The position numbers and the translations under genes are program-made. 64,000 nt of DNA from Dysosmobacter segnis (lineage in GTDB: Bacteria; Bacillota; Clostridia; Oscillospirales; Oscillospiraceae), in the NCBI RefSeq assembly GCF_014297285.1, contig NZ_JACOQI010000003.1:196154-260153 (forward strand). Direction: 5' to 3'. Positions within the stretch are counted from its first letter, which is position 1, and the number at the start of each line of letters is the position of its first letter. The notes below the pieces were generated by a model. It was not told the origin of the DNA, searched no databases, and worked only from the letters and a program-made list of their open reading frames with translations. Below, one piece after another: positions 34,203 through 42,579 of the stretch.

Positions 34203-35243
34203 TCAGACGATCTCAAGGGTATGCTCCGTTTGGGCGACCACCGCACCTATGATGGCGCTGTCCGGGTCTCGCTCCCGCAGAGCCGCGAGCAAGGCCCCGG
34301 CGTCCTCCATAGGGAGGGCCACCAGCAATCCGCCGGAGGTCTGGGGATCGGAGATCAGGTCCACGCGGGCCTGCTGGACGCTCTCCGCCACGGTCAGGCG
34401 GGGCTTCACATAGTCCAGATTCCGGTAAGCCCCGGCGGGGATGATCCCCATTTCCGCAAATTCCAGCGCCCCCGGCAATAAGGGGAGCCGCCGGCTGTAA
34501 AGGCGGATGGTCACGCCGCTGCCTCGGGCCATTTCATCGGCGTGGCCCAGAAGTCCGAAGCCGGTGACGTCCGTACAGGCGTGGATCTCCGGGCATTGGG
34601 ACACGGCCTCCGCTGCGTGGGCGTTCAGCCGGGCCATGGAGCGAACCAGACGGTCATACTGCTCCGGCTCCAGCAGGTCCGCCTTGGCGGCGGTGGTCAG
34701 GACGCCGGTTCCGAGGGGCTTGGTCAAAACCAGCGCGTCTCCCGGTCTGGCGCCCACGTTCCGCAGGGCCTTGTCCGGGTGGACATAGCCGGTGACGCAC
34801 AGGCCGTATTTCGGCTCATCGTCCTGAATGGTGTGGCCCCCGGCGATGACGCAGCCCGCCTCCACAGCCTTCTGGTGGCCGCCCTCTAAAATTTTCCGGA
34901 TGGTCTCCTGAGAGAGACAGCCGGGGACGCACAGCAGGTTCATCGCCACGGCAGGCCGTCCCCCCATGGCATACACGTCGCTGAGGGCGTTGGCCGCGGC
35001 GATCTGCCCAAACCAGAAGGGGTCGTCCACAATGGGGGTGAAGAAATCCACGGTATGAATGGCGGCGATCTCGTCGGTAATGCGGTAAACACAGGCGTCG
35101 TCGCTGGTGTCAAAGCCCACTAACAGGTTGGGGTCAACCCGGTTGGGAAGGTCTTTCAGAATGTTCGATAGGACACCCGGCCCTAATTTTGCCGCTCAAC
35201 CCGCTGATGGGGTCAGCTGCGTCAGACGAGGCTCCTGATCCAT
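34203..35243 (-). CDS. selD: Selenide, water dikinase (selenophosphate synthetase), selenocysteine-containing
   Basis: 346 aa when the in-frame TGA at 35196-35198 (codon 16) is read as selenocysteine. From the ATG at 35243 (gggaggg upstream) the protein begins MDQEPRLTQLTPSAG, then Sec, then AAKLGPGVLSNILKDL and NLLVGFDTSDDACVYRI. The Sec sits exactly where SelD proteins carry the catalytic Cys or Sec. Without read-through the first usable start would drop the active site and glycine-rich loop. It makes selenophosphate for Sec-tRNA and selenouridine. The sequence just after the TGA (about 35160-35195) can fold into a short stem-loop consistent with a bacterial SECIS. Confidence 0.93.
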
Positions 35244-35293
35244 GATGCTCCCTCCCTTCCCGATATCTGGCCGTGGGCTTCACGGTCAGGAAA

Positions 35294-35322
35294 AGTATAG
35301 CACAGTTCCCGCCGTTTGGCAA
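35294..35322 (-). promoter_or_regulatory. Promoter of selD
   Basis: Minus strand TTGCCA (35317-35322) and TATACT (35294-35299) at 17 bp, about 50 nt before the selD ATG at 35243. This also fixes the true 5' end of selD. Confidence 0.8.
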
Positions 35323-35416
35323 TTCGCCCGTGCTGGACTTTTTTGCGATCCTATGGTAACATACTTCAACAAAAACAGATGAGGTTCGCGGGCAGCCGCG
35401 AAGGATGGGAGCAGCT

Positions 35417-36373
35417 ATGGGTATTGTGGTGTTGGGCGCCGTTTTCGTGGATATTAAGGGGTATCCCGCCGATGTATATATTCCCGGTGGGCGGAACGCC
35501 GGACGGGTGGAGATCGTCCACGGCGGCGTCAGCCGGAATCTGGTGGAGGACATTGCCAACGTGGAGCTGCGGCCCACCTTCGTCAGTCTGGTGGACACCA
35601 CCGGCACCGGAGCGGACGTGATCCGCAAGCTGCAGGACCACAAGGTCAACACGGATTACATCCGGGCCGTGCCTGACGGTATGGGTACCTGGCTGGCCGT
35701 TTTCAACAACGGCGGCGACGTGGTGGCCTCCATTTCCAAGCGGCCGGACCTGCGGCCCATCGTGGACATTTTGGACGATCACGGAGACGAGATCTTCCGC
35801 AATGCCGACAGCATCGCCTTGGAGATCGACTGTGACAAGGAGATCGTAAAGGCGGTCTTTTACTACGCAGAAAAATACCGCAAGCCGGTGTTTGCCGCCG
35901 TGTCCAATATGAGTATCGCCGTGGAGCGGCGGGACTTTCTGCGCTTCTGCTCCTGCTTCGTGTGCAACCAGCAGGAGGCGGGAATTCTGTTCTCAGAGGA
36001 CTATGACAGCAAGACCCCGGAGGAGCTGCGGGACATTCTGGCCCACCACGTACAGGCGGCGGAGATCCCCCGGATGGTGGTGACCATGGGGGCTCAGGGG
36101 GCGGTCTATGCCGCACAGGACGGTGCCTGCGGCATCTGCCCCGCTATGAAGGTGGACGTGAAGGACACCACCGGTGCAGGGGATGCCTTCTTCGCCGGGG
36201 TCACCATGGGCCTGACCTATGGAAAAACCATGGACGAAGCCTGCGAGATCGGCACCCGGCTGTCTGCGTCGGTGATCTGCACGTCGGAAAACGTGTGTCC
36301 CCGGTTCCTGCCCAGCGAATTCGGGCTGGAGCCCGGCAGAGCCGCCGGAGAGCAGCTGACCTTTGATATATAA
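35417..36373 (+). CDS. PfkB-family carbohydrate/nucleoside kinase
   Basis: 318 aa ribokinase-like enzyme. It has the N-terminal GAVFVDIKGYP, the GGVSRNLVEDIANVE (GG-N) substrate motif and the C-terminal ATP/anion-hole motif DTTGAGDAFFAGVTMGL. The start at 35417 has gggag upstream; an ATG four codons earlier is possible. Substrate not determinable; pseudouridine, ribose and fructose-phosphate kinases all share these motifs. Confidence 0.88.
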   Translation: MGIVVLGAVFVDIKGYPADVYIPGGRNAGRVEIVHGGVSRNLVEDIANVELRPTFVSLVDTTGTGADVIRKLQDHKVNTDYIRAVPDGMGTWLAVFNNGGDVVASISKRPDLRPIVDILDDHGDEIFRNADSIALEIDCDKEIVKAVFYYAEKYRKPVFAAVSNMSIAVERRDFLRFCSCFVCNQQEAGILFSEDYDSKTPEELRDILAHHVQAAEIPRMVVTMGAQGAVYAAQDGACGICPAMKVDVKDTTGAGDAFFAGVTMGLTYGKTMDEACEIGTRLSASVICTSENVCPRFLPSEFGLEPGRAAGEQLTFDI

Positions 36374-36401
36374 AGTTTTCGGAACAAAAGAGGAGAACGC
36401 C

Positions 36402-36884
36402 ATGAACATCAGAACAGCGACATTGAACGATCTGGACGCGGTAACTGCCGTGGAGGCTGCCTGCTTCCCGGCGGCGGAGGCCGCCTCAGAAGAGGAATTT
36501 GCAGAGCGGCTGCGGTATTACGGCAGTCACTTCTGGCTCATGCTGGACGGCGAAAAGCTCATCGGCTTTGTGGACGGCATGGTGACGGACCAGACCGACC
36601 TGACCGATGATCTCTATGAGCAGGCCCACGCTCACAATGAACAGGGCGGCTGGCAGATGATCTTCGGCGTCAACACATTGCCGGAATACCGGTGTCAGGG
36701 CGTGGCGGCCGCTTTGCTGGAACGCGCCATCTCCGATGCAAAGGCCCAGGGCCGGAAGGGTCTGGTGCTGACCTGTAAGGACAAGCTGGTGCACTACTAC
36801 GCCAAGTTCGGCTTTGTCAGCGAGGGCGTGTCCGGCTCCACCCACGGCGGCGCGGTGTGGTATCAGATGCGGCTGACCTTCTGA
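36402..36884 (+). CDS. GNAT-family N-acetyltransferase
   Basis: 160 aa. Starts MNIRTATLNDLDAVTAVEAACFP, preceded by gaggaga. The acetyl-CoA loop is VLPEYRCQGVAAALLE-like (NTLPEYRCQGVAAALLERAI) and the C-terminus has LTCKDKLVHYYAKFGFV. Substrate unknown. Lies 28 nt after the PfkB gene, so probably co-transcribed. Confidence 0.88.
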   Translation: MNIRTATLNDLDAVTAVEAACFPAAEAASEEEFAERLRYYGSHFWLMLDGEKLIGFVDGMVTDQTDLTDDLYEQAHAHNEQGGWQMIFGVNTLPEYRCQGVAAALLERAISDAKAQGRKGLVLTCKDKLVHYYAKFGFVSEGVSGSTHGGAVWYQMRLTF

Positions 36885-36904
36885 GTCATCGAAAGCAGAT
36901 ACAA

Positions 36905-36937
36905 AACCCCGCCGGGAGAAATTCTCCCGGCGGGGTT
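36905..36937. terminator. Bidirectional terminator hairpin
   Basis: Perfect 16-bp arms (36905-36920 and 36922-36937), T-containing flanks on both sides; separates the GNAT gene and the convergent SLH-GH25 gene. Confidence 0.8.
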
Positions 36938-36956
36938 ATTGTTCAGTCAGGCTTTT

Positions 36957-38576
36957 TTATCGGCGGATAAACTGGATATTCATGTCCACCCGGCCGTTGA
37001 TCCCGGCCACGGCGCGGCTGCTGGAGAACTGCCAGTAGTCCATGTGATACACCAGCGTGGGGCACAGCTTCTCGGACTTTTCGCTCTTGTACTCAGGATA
37101 CCAGCTCAGATAGTCCGCCAGAGCGCCCTGATCGTACTTCATGTAGGTCACATACGTACCGCCGTAGACCATGGGGGTATACCCCGCGTCCTTGATCCGC
37201 TGGCAGAAGGCCACGGCACAGGCGGTGGCCATTTCCGGAGAAGTGCCGTAGACCCGGTAGGTGGAGTCGTGCATCTCCCAGTCATAAGCCACGGGGCCGT
37301 TGATGTCCAGCCCATCCAGCAGGCTGATGACGTAATCCGCCTCCTCGATGGCCTCCTCCACGGTGACAGCCTGGGCGAAGAAGTACACGCCGGTCTCCAG
37401 CCCCGCCCGCATAGCGCCCCGGATGTTCTGCTCGTAGTATTTGTCGGTGTTCAGGCTGCCGGTGCCGGTGCCCCGGAAGCCCACCCGGACCATGGCGAAG
37501 TCAATGTTGTCATCCGCCACGGCGTTCCAGTCGATCTCTCCCTGGAAGGAGGAAACATCGATGCCGTACCGGGTGCGGAACTCGCCGCCTAGATATTCCA
37601 GCCGGCGGCGGTTCTCATTTTCCTCATCCGTCCAGATGAAATCCACGTCAGAGAACACGTTCAGCGGACGGTCCCGGTAAATGGGCACGGTCTTGCCGCC
37701 GTATTCAAGGGTGCGGTCCAACGTGGCACCGGGCTTGTAGACCTCGGAGGGCTTGGTAGCCGTGCTCTCCGGCGTGATCTGCGGCGCTTCAAAGCGCACC
37801 TCGCCGGTGCCGTAATTGCGGATATTGCCCTGGATCACGCAGTCCACCAGGGTCACGTCCTTCGTAACGCCGGGAGCTAAGATCAGATCGCCGCCGATCT
37901 GGATGCCCTTCAGCGTTGCGCCGTCCGCCGCGCTGATGAGCAGGCTGCCGGAAACATCCTCCGTCACAGTGGTGGTCTCCTTCACCAGCGTATCCACCAT
38001 GTTGCTGAGGATATTGATCAGTTCCGCCCGGGTGATGGGGTCCGTGGGCCGGAAGGTACCGGCGGCGGAATCCGTCAGATACCCGCGAACCTCAAACTCT
38101 CCCACATAGGCCATCGCGTACTCCGCGATCTGGTCCGTATCCGTATAATCCGGTGCGGCGGTCTCTGGCGCGATCCGGAAGGCGCGGCCGATCATGGCCA
38201 CCGCCTGCTGCCGGGTGATGGTGCTGGAGGGCAGCGCCGCGCCCTGATTGCCCAGATAGATGCCGGAGGCATGGAGCTTCAGGATGGCATCCTCCCAATA
38301 GGTCCCGGCGGTATCCGAGAAGGTGTCCGCGGGAGAGGCGTTCTGAAAATGGAGAAAACGGTCCAGAATTCCCGCAAAAGCGCCGCGTGTGATGGATTTA
38401 TCCGGACGGAACGTACCGTCGTCATATCCCTGAATGATCCCATACTCCCCGGACCACTTATTGATGGCGGACTCCGCCCAGTGTCCGTCCGTATCCGCAA
38501 ATGCGTTGGCCGTCATGACGGTGCAGCCCACCGCCAGAGCCGCCGCTGTCAGCCACTTTCCAAAATGCCGCTTCAT
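36957..38576 (-). CDS. SLH-domain cell-wall protein with GH25 lysozyme domain
   Basis: 539 aa secreted. A signal peptide ends near ANAFA. Three SLH repeats follow (HWAESAINKWSGEYGIIQGYDDGTFRPDKSITR; YWEDAILKLHASGIYLG; AYVGEFEVRGYLTDSAAGTFRPTDPITRAELINIL), a beta-rich spacer (residues about 200-270), and a C-terminal GH25 muramidase (YGIDVSSFQGEIDWNAV; AYDWEMHDS with the catalytic acids). It probably binds secondary wall polymers through the SLH part and trims peptidoglycan. Monocistronic. Confidence 0.93.
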   Translation of the reverse strand: MKRHFGKWLTAAALAVGCTVMTANAFADTDGHWAESAINKWSGEYGIIQGYDDGTFRPDKSITRGAFAGILDRFLHFQNASPADTFSDTAGTYWEDAILKLHASGIYLGNQGAALPSSTITRQQAVAMIGRAFRIAPETAAPDYTDTDQIAEYAMAYVGEFEVRGYLTDSAAGTFRPTDPITRAELINILSNMVDTLVKETTTVTEDVSGSLLISAADGATLKGIQIGGDLILAPGVTKDVTLVDCVIQGNIRNYGTGEVRFEAPQITPESTATKPSEVYKPGATLDRTLEYGGKTVPIYRDRPLNVFSDVDFIWTDEENENRRRLEYLGGEFRTRYGIDVSSFQGEIDWNAVADDNIDFAMVRVGFRGTGTGSLNTDKYYEQNIRGAMRAGLETGVYFFAQAVTVEEAIEEADYVISLLDGLDINGPVAYDWEMHDSTYRVYGTSPEMATACAVAFCQRIKDAGYTPMVYGGTYVTYMKYDQGALADYLSWYPEYKSEKSEKLCPTLVYHMDYWQFSSSRAVAGINGRVDMNIQFIRR

Positions 38577-38926
38577 AGCTGCTCCTTTCTGTCAAAGCCA
38601 GTCGAATCTATGCCGAAAAAACGCCACGGCCCTTATGGGCCGTGGTATTATGTCGCCCTACGGGCACATTATAGCGAAACCGGAGACATGGGTCAATATT
38701 CTGTCGGAAATTTCTCCCGGAAAATTATGTAAAGTTTTAGAAAGTGTTCCCCCCTCTCCCCGGAAAAAGCACCCGGCTTCACCTATGCGCTCTTTTCCTC
38801 TTGCAATGCGCAAACAGGCATGGTAGCATGGAGTTGATCCCGAAAACCGGCACAGAGACCCAAATTGTCGATCAAACCGCTTTGCGGCTTTCGCTGCGGT
38901 AGGAACCGAATCAGGAGGGAAGCGCT
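38577..38926. other. Intergenic region with one hairpin
   Basis: 350 bp between diverging genes. A 9-bp stem (38624-38632 with 38637-38645, TTAT loop) lies just upstream of the SLH gene. Otherwise I see no coding frame or RNA that I can support. Confidence 0.4.
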
Positions 38927-39394
38927 ATGGCATTGCTTGTATTCGCCATTTTGAACGTTATGTGCTGCTATTTTTGCTATTTCGTCGGCACGCAAAAGGG
39001 ATACAACGGGCCGCTTTGTGCTTTTGCCGGGTTATTTGGCAGTTTTCTTGCGTGTCTGATCCTGCTTCTGATGCCCGATAAAGCCAGTGACACATTTAAC
39101 AGCACCGCCTATAACCGGGAAGTATCTGAACTGAGACAACAGGTAAAGGATCTGCAAAAGAGGATCACTGAATTGGAGCACAGCGCGGCGCCGGCAGATC
39201 AGCCGAATGCGGCGGTCCATACGGAGCAAGCAAAGGGCGAGCCGATCACTGAGATCAGCAAGCCGGTTCGGTTCCCCACCCGAACATCGGACACGGTCAT
39301 TTGTCCCGGCTGCGGGAAGCGGCAACAGGGAAATCGGAACAGCTGCTACGCCTGCGGGCTGCCATTCTACTATGAGGATGAGCCAAGGCCGTAA
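38927..39394 (+). CDS. Membrane protein with coiled coil and C-terminal zinc ribbon
   Basis: 155 aa. Two N-terminal transmembrane helices (LLVFAILNVMCCYFCYFVG; LCAFAGLFGSFLACLILLLM), a coiled coil (YNREVSELRQQVKDLQKRITELEHS), a variable linker, and a zinc ribbon (VICPGCGKRQQGNRNSCYACG). Start has aggaggg upstream. Function unknown; the layout suggests a membrane-tethered scaffold. Confidence 0.8.
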   Translation: MALLVFAILNVMCCYFCYFVGTQKGYNGPLCAFAGLFGSFLACLILLLMPDKASDTFNSTAYNREVSELRQQVKDLQKRITELEHSAAPADQPNAAVHTEQAKGEPITEISKPVRFPTRTSDTVICPGCGKRQQGNRNSCYACGLPFYYEDEPRP

Positions 39395-39425
39395 CAGTTC
39401 CGGTTCGAGATACAATAAAGGATTC

Positions 39426-39469
39426 AAAAAAACGGCGGAGACCATTTAAAATGGTCCCCGCTGTTTTTT
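39426..39469 (+). terminator. Rho-independent terminator
   Basis: Stem CGGCGGAGACCATT with AATGGTCCCCGCTG followed by six T; also preceded by six A, so it may work both ways. Confidence 0.85.
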
Positions 39470-39534
39470 GCATTCTCTAACAATTTCCGTTTGGAACACT
39501 GCTGCTCAAAAGGCGAAAAATTGCAAAGCACGAA

Positions 39535-39588
39535 TCATTCCACCGTCACGCTTTTGGCCAAATTCCGGGGCTTATCAATATCGCAGCC
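39535..39588 (-). pseudogene. Extra copy of a glmS 3' end (17 codons plus stop)
   Basis: On the minus strand this reads GCDIDKPRNLAKSVTVE then TGA, the same peptide as the true GlmS C-terminus at 39745-39798, exactly 210 bp away. The two copies differ at six positions over 52 nt, all synonymous apart from the different stop codon (TGA against TAA). That pattern means the copy came from another functional glmS and not from a recent local duplication. Confidence 0.85.
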
Positions 39589-39744
39589 CTCCCACAAAAG
39601 CTGCGCTTTTGCGGGAACCCTATGATCTAACTCAAATCGTCCGGAATGAATCCGTCCGATTTCAAGATTTTGCGCTATGCGCAAAATGCTTGTGCGCCGC
39701 ACTTGCGGCGAGCCAGCGCGGCTGTACCCGGTTCGGAAACGGGT
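39589..39744. other. Palindrome-rich spacer between the two glmS tails
   Basis: No gene. It contains a perfect 9-bp palindrome pair (ATTTTGCGC-TAT-GCGCAAAAT), CGCCGC-ACTT-GCGGCG, an AAATCG/CGATTT stem, and an AACCCGTTTCCGAACCGGGT-type hairpin just after the glmS stop that may end its transcript. Confidence 0.5.
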
Positions 39745-41583
39745 TTATTCCACCGTCACGCTCTTAGCAAGGTTCCGGGGCTTATCAATGTCGCAGCCGC
39801 GCTGGAGGGCCACATAATAGGCGAAGAGCTGCAAGGGCACCACGCCCAAAGAGGGCTGCACCACCGGGTGGGTCTCCGGCACAGCTATGACGCTGTCCGC
39901 CGTGTGGGCCATTTTCTCCTTGAGCGGCTCCGTGGCCAGTGCCAGCACCTCGGCTCCACGGGCCTTTACCTCCACCACATTGCTCATGGCCTTGTCAAAG
40001 AGCGGCTCGTAGGTGCCCAGGGCCACCACCAGCGTTCCCGGCTCGATGAGGGAAATGGTGCCGTGCTTCAGCTCGCCGGAGGCATACGCCTCGGAGTGGA
40101 TATAGCTGATCTCCTTCAGCTTCAGGGAGCCTTCCAGACCCATGGCATAGTCCAGATTCCGGCCGATGAAGAAGATGGAATCGTGGTTGAAGTACCGGGA
40201 GGCGAAATACTTCACATCCTCGATGCTTGCCAGCACCCGTTCCAGCTTTTCCGGCAGGGCTTCCAGCTCGTGAAGGATGGTATCGTACTCCGTTTTCTCA
40301 ATGGTACCCAGCAGATCGCCCAGATACAGGGCAATGAGGTCCATCAGGACCAGCTGAGTGGAGTAAGCCTTCGTGGTAGCCACGGCGATCTCCGGACCAG
40401 CCCAGGTATAGAGCACATCGTCCGCTTCACGAGCGATGGAGGAGCCTACCACATTCACCACTGCCAGTGTCCGGCCGCCGCGCCGCTTGGCTTCCCGCAG
40501 GGCGGCCATAGTATCCAGCGTCTCACCGGACTGACTGATGAAAATGACCAGAGAATGATCGTCCACCAACGGGTCGCAGTAGCGGAATTCCGAGGCCAGG
40601 CACACCTCCACCGGGCGGCGGAGCAGGCGCTCCCAGTTGTACTTGCTGACCATGCCCACATGGTAGCTGGACCCGCAGGCCACGATAAAAATACGGCTGA
40701 CGCCCTGGATGTATTCCTTCGTCAGGCGCAGATCGTCCAGCACCACCCGGCCCTCCCGGACCCGGGGGGAGACGGTTTTCCGGATGGCCTCCGGCTGCTC
40801 GAAGATCTCCTTGAGCATAAAGTGGGGGTAGCCGCCCTTTTCCGCAGCGGAAACGTCCCAGTCGATGTGGCTGTGGGGCTTATCGATGGGGTCCATCTCG
40901 TCATTGAAAAGGTTGACGCCCTCCGCCGTCAGCACGGCGATCTCGCCGTCCTCCATGTAAATAACATCGCGGGTATGGCTGATGACGGCAGTCACGTCGG
41001 AGGCAATGAAATTCTCGTTTTCACCGCAGCCGATGATAAGGGGGCTGTCCTTCCGGGCGGCGATCAGGGCGTTGGGATAGTCGGCACAGATGATGCCGAA
41101 AGCATAGGAGCCTTCGATCCGCCGCAGGACACGGCCCACGGCCTCCAGCATATTATGACACTCGTTATAGTGGAATTCCAGCAGCTGAGCCGCCACCTCG
41201 GTGTCCGTTTCAGACTTGAACGTAACGCCGTGACGCAAAAGCTGCTGCTTGATCTCCATATAGTTTTCGATGATGCCGTTATGGACCATGGCGATCCGGC
41301 CATCCTCACTGACATGGGGATGGGCGTTGATGTCATTGGGCTCTCCATGGGTAGCCCAGCGGGTATGGCCGATGCCCAGCGTTCCCTCCACATCGGCACC
41401 GCCGTGGATCATATCTGACAGCACCTGAAGGCGGCCCTTGGACTTATAGACCTGAAGCCCCTTTGTCTCGGACCGCACCGCCACACCGGCGGAATCGTAG
41501 CCCCGGTATTCCATCCGGGCCAGTCCGTCCAGCAAAATCGGGGCCGCCTGCTGGTGGCCCACATAACCAATAATTCCACACAT
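39745..41583 (-). CDS. glmS: Glutamine--fructose-6-phosphate aminotransferase (isomerizing)
   Basis: 612 aa, normal length. Starts MCGIIGYVGHQQAAPIL with the Cys nucleophile at residue 2; aggagg lies 10 nt before the ATG. The glutaminase domain (HTRWATHGEPNDINAHPH) is followed by two SIS sugar-isomerase domains (SQSGETLDTMAAL; LKHGTISLIEPG). It makes glucosamine-6-phosphate, the first step to UDP-GlcNAc. Transcribed after glmM and the hexapeptide gene, and preceded by a glmS ribozyme. Confidence 0.97.
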   Translation of the reverse strand: MCGIIGYVGHQQAAPILLDGLARMEYRGYDSAGVAVRSETKGLQVYKSKGRLQVLSDMIHGGADVEGTLGIGHTRWATHGEPNDINAHPHVSEDGRIAMVHNGIIENYMEIKQQLLRHGVTFKSETDTEVAAQLLEFHYNECHNMLEAVGRVLRRIEGSYAFGIICADYPNALIAARKDSPLIIGCGENENFIASDVTAVISHTRDVIYMEDGEIAVLTAEGVNLFNDEMDPIDKPHSHIDWDVSAAEKGGYPHFMLKEIFEQPEAIRKTVSPRVREGRVVLDDLRLTKEYIQGVSRIFIVACGSSYHVGMVSKYNWERLLRRPVEVCLASEFRYCDPLVDDHSLVIFISQSGETLDTMAALREAKRRGGRTLAVVNVVGSSIAREADDVLYTWAGPEIAVATTKAYSTQLVLMDLIALYLGDLLGTIEKTEYDTILHELEALPEKLERVLASIEDVKYFASRYFNHDSIFFIGRNLDYAMGLEGSLKLKEISYIHSEAYASGELKHGTISLIEPGTLVVALGTYEPLFDKAMSNVVEVKARGAEVLALATEPLKEKMAHTADSVIAVPETHPVVQPSLGVVPLQLFAYYVALQRGCDIDKPRNLAKSVTVE

Positions 41584-41639
41584 GGGTAAAAAATCCTCCT
41601 GAAAATTCATTCAAAAGGACAAACGCGCAGAGATTTGTC

Positions 41640-41780
41640 TCTTTCTCCGCAGTCAGATTCCTTCTGTTCCGGGGTCGCCCCCGTATTTGTAGAACCTGTC
41701 ACATGGCTGCGGCCACGGAGGGGCACCCGCCGAAGTTTCGATACTCCCCTCTCCTCGTTATCCCGGAACCCCGCTTCTAT
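41640..41780 (-). promoter_or_regulatory. glmS ribozyme
   Basis: On the minus strand the core reads AAGCGGGGTTCCGGGATAACGAGG, then GGGGAGTATCGAAACTTCGG and CGGGTGCCCCTCCGTGG, matching the conserved glmS ribozyme (RF00234). Predicted self-cleavage is between A at 41775 and G at 41774. Glucosamine-6-phosphate would trigger cleavage and destabilise the glmS message. The 3' limit is approximate. Confidence 0.9.
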
Positions 41781-41784
41781 GAAG

Positions 41785-41826
41785 TCATTTTCCGGGCGCA
41801 TGGCGCTGTTGATGGGCGCTGCCCAT
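41785..41826 (-). CDS. Possible 13-codon leader peptide upstream of the glmS ribozyme
   Basis: An ATG at 41826 with a near-perfect ribosome site (AAAGGAGG) opens a 13-residue frame, MGSAHQQRHAPGK, ending 10 nt before the predicted ribozyme cleavage site. The strong ribosome site is the only support; it may be chance or a remnant of an earlier gene start. Confidence 0.3.
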   Translation of the reverse strand: MGSAHQQRHAPGK

Positions 41827-41898
41827 AGCCTCCTTTCGTTTCTGCGGCTTTTACGAAAGAACTGGGGCTGCGCAAACCGCCGCCCTAGCTCAGTCAAC

Positions 41899-42579
41899 TC
41901 ATTTCTTTGCGATGATATGGTCCTTGTCCTTATAGACATGGCTGGCCGGGATGACGCCCCGGACGCAGGACGTGGGGTACACATTGGAATCCGGGCCGAT
42001 GACGGTGCCGGGGTTCAGGACGCTGTTGCAGCCGACCTCTACCCGGTCGCCCAGCATGGCGCCCACCTTTTTACGGCCGGTCTCCACCTGCTCCGCGCCG
42101 TCCTTCACCACCACCAGAAGTTTGTCGCTCTTGACATTGGAGGTGATGGAGCCGGCGCCCATGTGGGACTTATAGCCAAGGATAGAATCTCCCACATAGT
42201 TGTAATGAGGCACCTGCACATTGTCGAACAGGATCACGTTTTTCAGCTCCGTGGAGTTGCCCACCACGCAGTCATTGCCCACCAGTGCGCTGCCCCGGAT
42301 AAAGGCGCACTGACGAACCTCCGTCCGGTGGCCGATGATGCAGGGGCCGTGGAGATAGGCGGTCTTGAACACCGTTGCGTCCTTGGCCACCCAGACATCC
42401 TCCAGAACGTTGCCGTCCCAGTCGGTGGGGTGCACATACTCGTCCTCCGGAAGCTGCTTGCCGATCTCCAGAATCAGGTCGGAGATCCCGGCCAGCGCCT
42501 CCCATGGATAGGTGAATTGCTTCAGGTAATCTCCCGCCAGAGAATGGCTCAGATCATATAACTCGTTGATAGTCAGCAT
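41899..42579 (-). CDS. Left-handed beta-helix (hexapeptide repeat) acyltransferase/nucleotidyltransferase-like protein
   Basis: 226 aa. Hexapeptide turns are clear from residue 70 on (AKDATVFKTAYLHGPCIIGHRTEV, FIRGSALVGNDCVVGNSTELKNVILF, GVGCNSVLNPGTVIGPDSNVYP-type). It resembles the C-terminal acetyltransferase half of GlmU. Placed between glmM and glmS with a 1-bp overlap with glmM, so N-acetylation of glucosamine-1-phosphate is a likely role, but the nucleotidyltransferase part of GlmU is absent. Confidence 0.82.
   Translation of the reverse strand: MLTINELYDLSHSLAGDYLKQFTYPWEALAGISDLILEIGKQLPEDEYVHPTDWDGNVLEDVWVAKDATVFKTAYLHGPCIIGHRTEVRQCAFIRGSALVGNDCVVGNSTELKNVILFDNVQVPHYNYVGDSILGYKSHMGAGSITSNVKSDKLLVVVKDGAEQVETGRKKVGAMLGDRVEVGCNSVLNPGTVIGPDSNVYPTSCVRGVIPASHVYKDKDHIIAKK

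Noticed and set aside
34203..35120. SelD starting at 35120
   Set aside because: This start drops the catalytic residue and N-terminal loop. Reading through the TGA at 35196-35198 gives a full protein with a proper ribosome site and promoter.
38620..38650. CCACGGCCC hairpin as a riboswitch
   Set aside because: Only a simple 9-bp stem; no conserved riboswitch core could be recognised.
41607..41984. Minus-strand frame of 125 codons between the hexapeptide gene and glmS
   Set aside because: The region is the glmS ribozyme plus the end of the previous gene; the sequence is explained by RNA structure.
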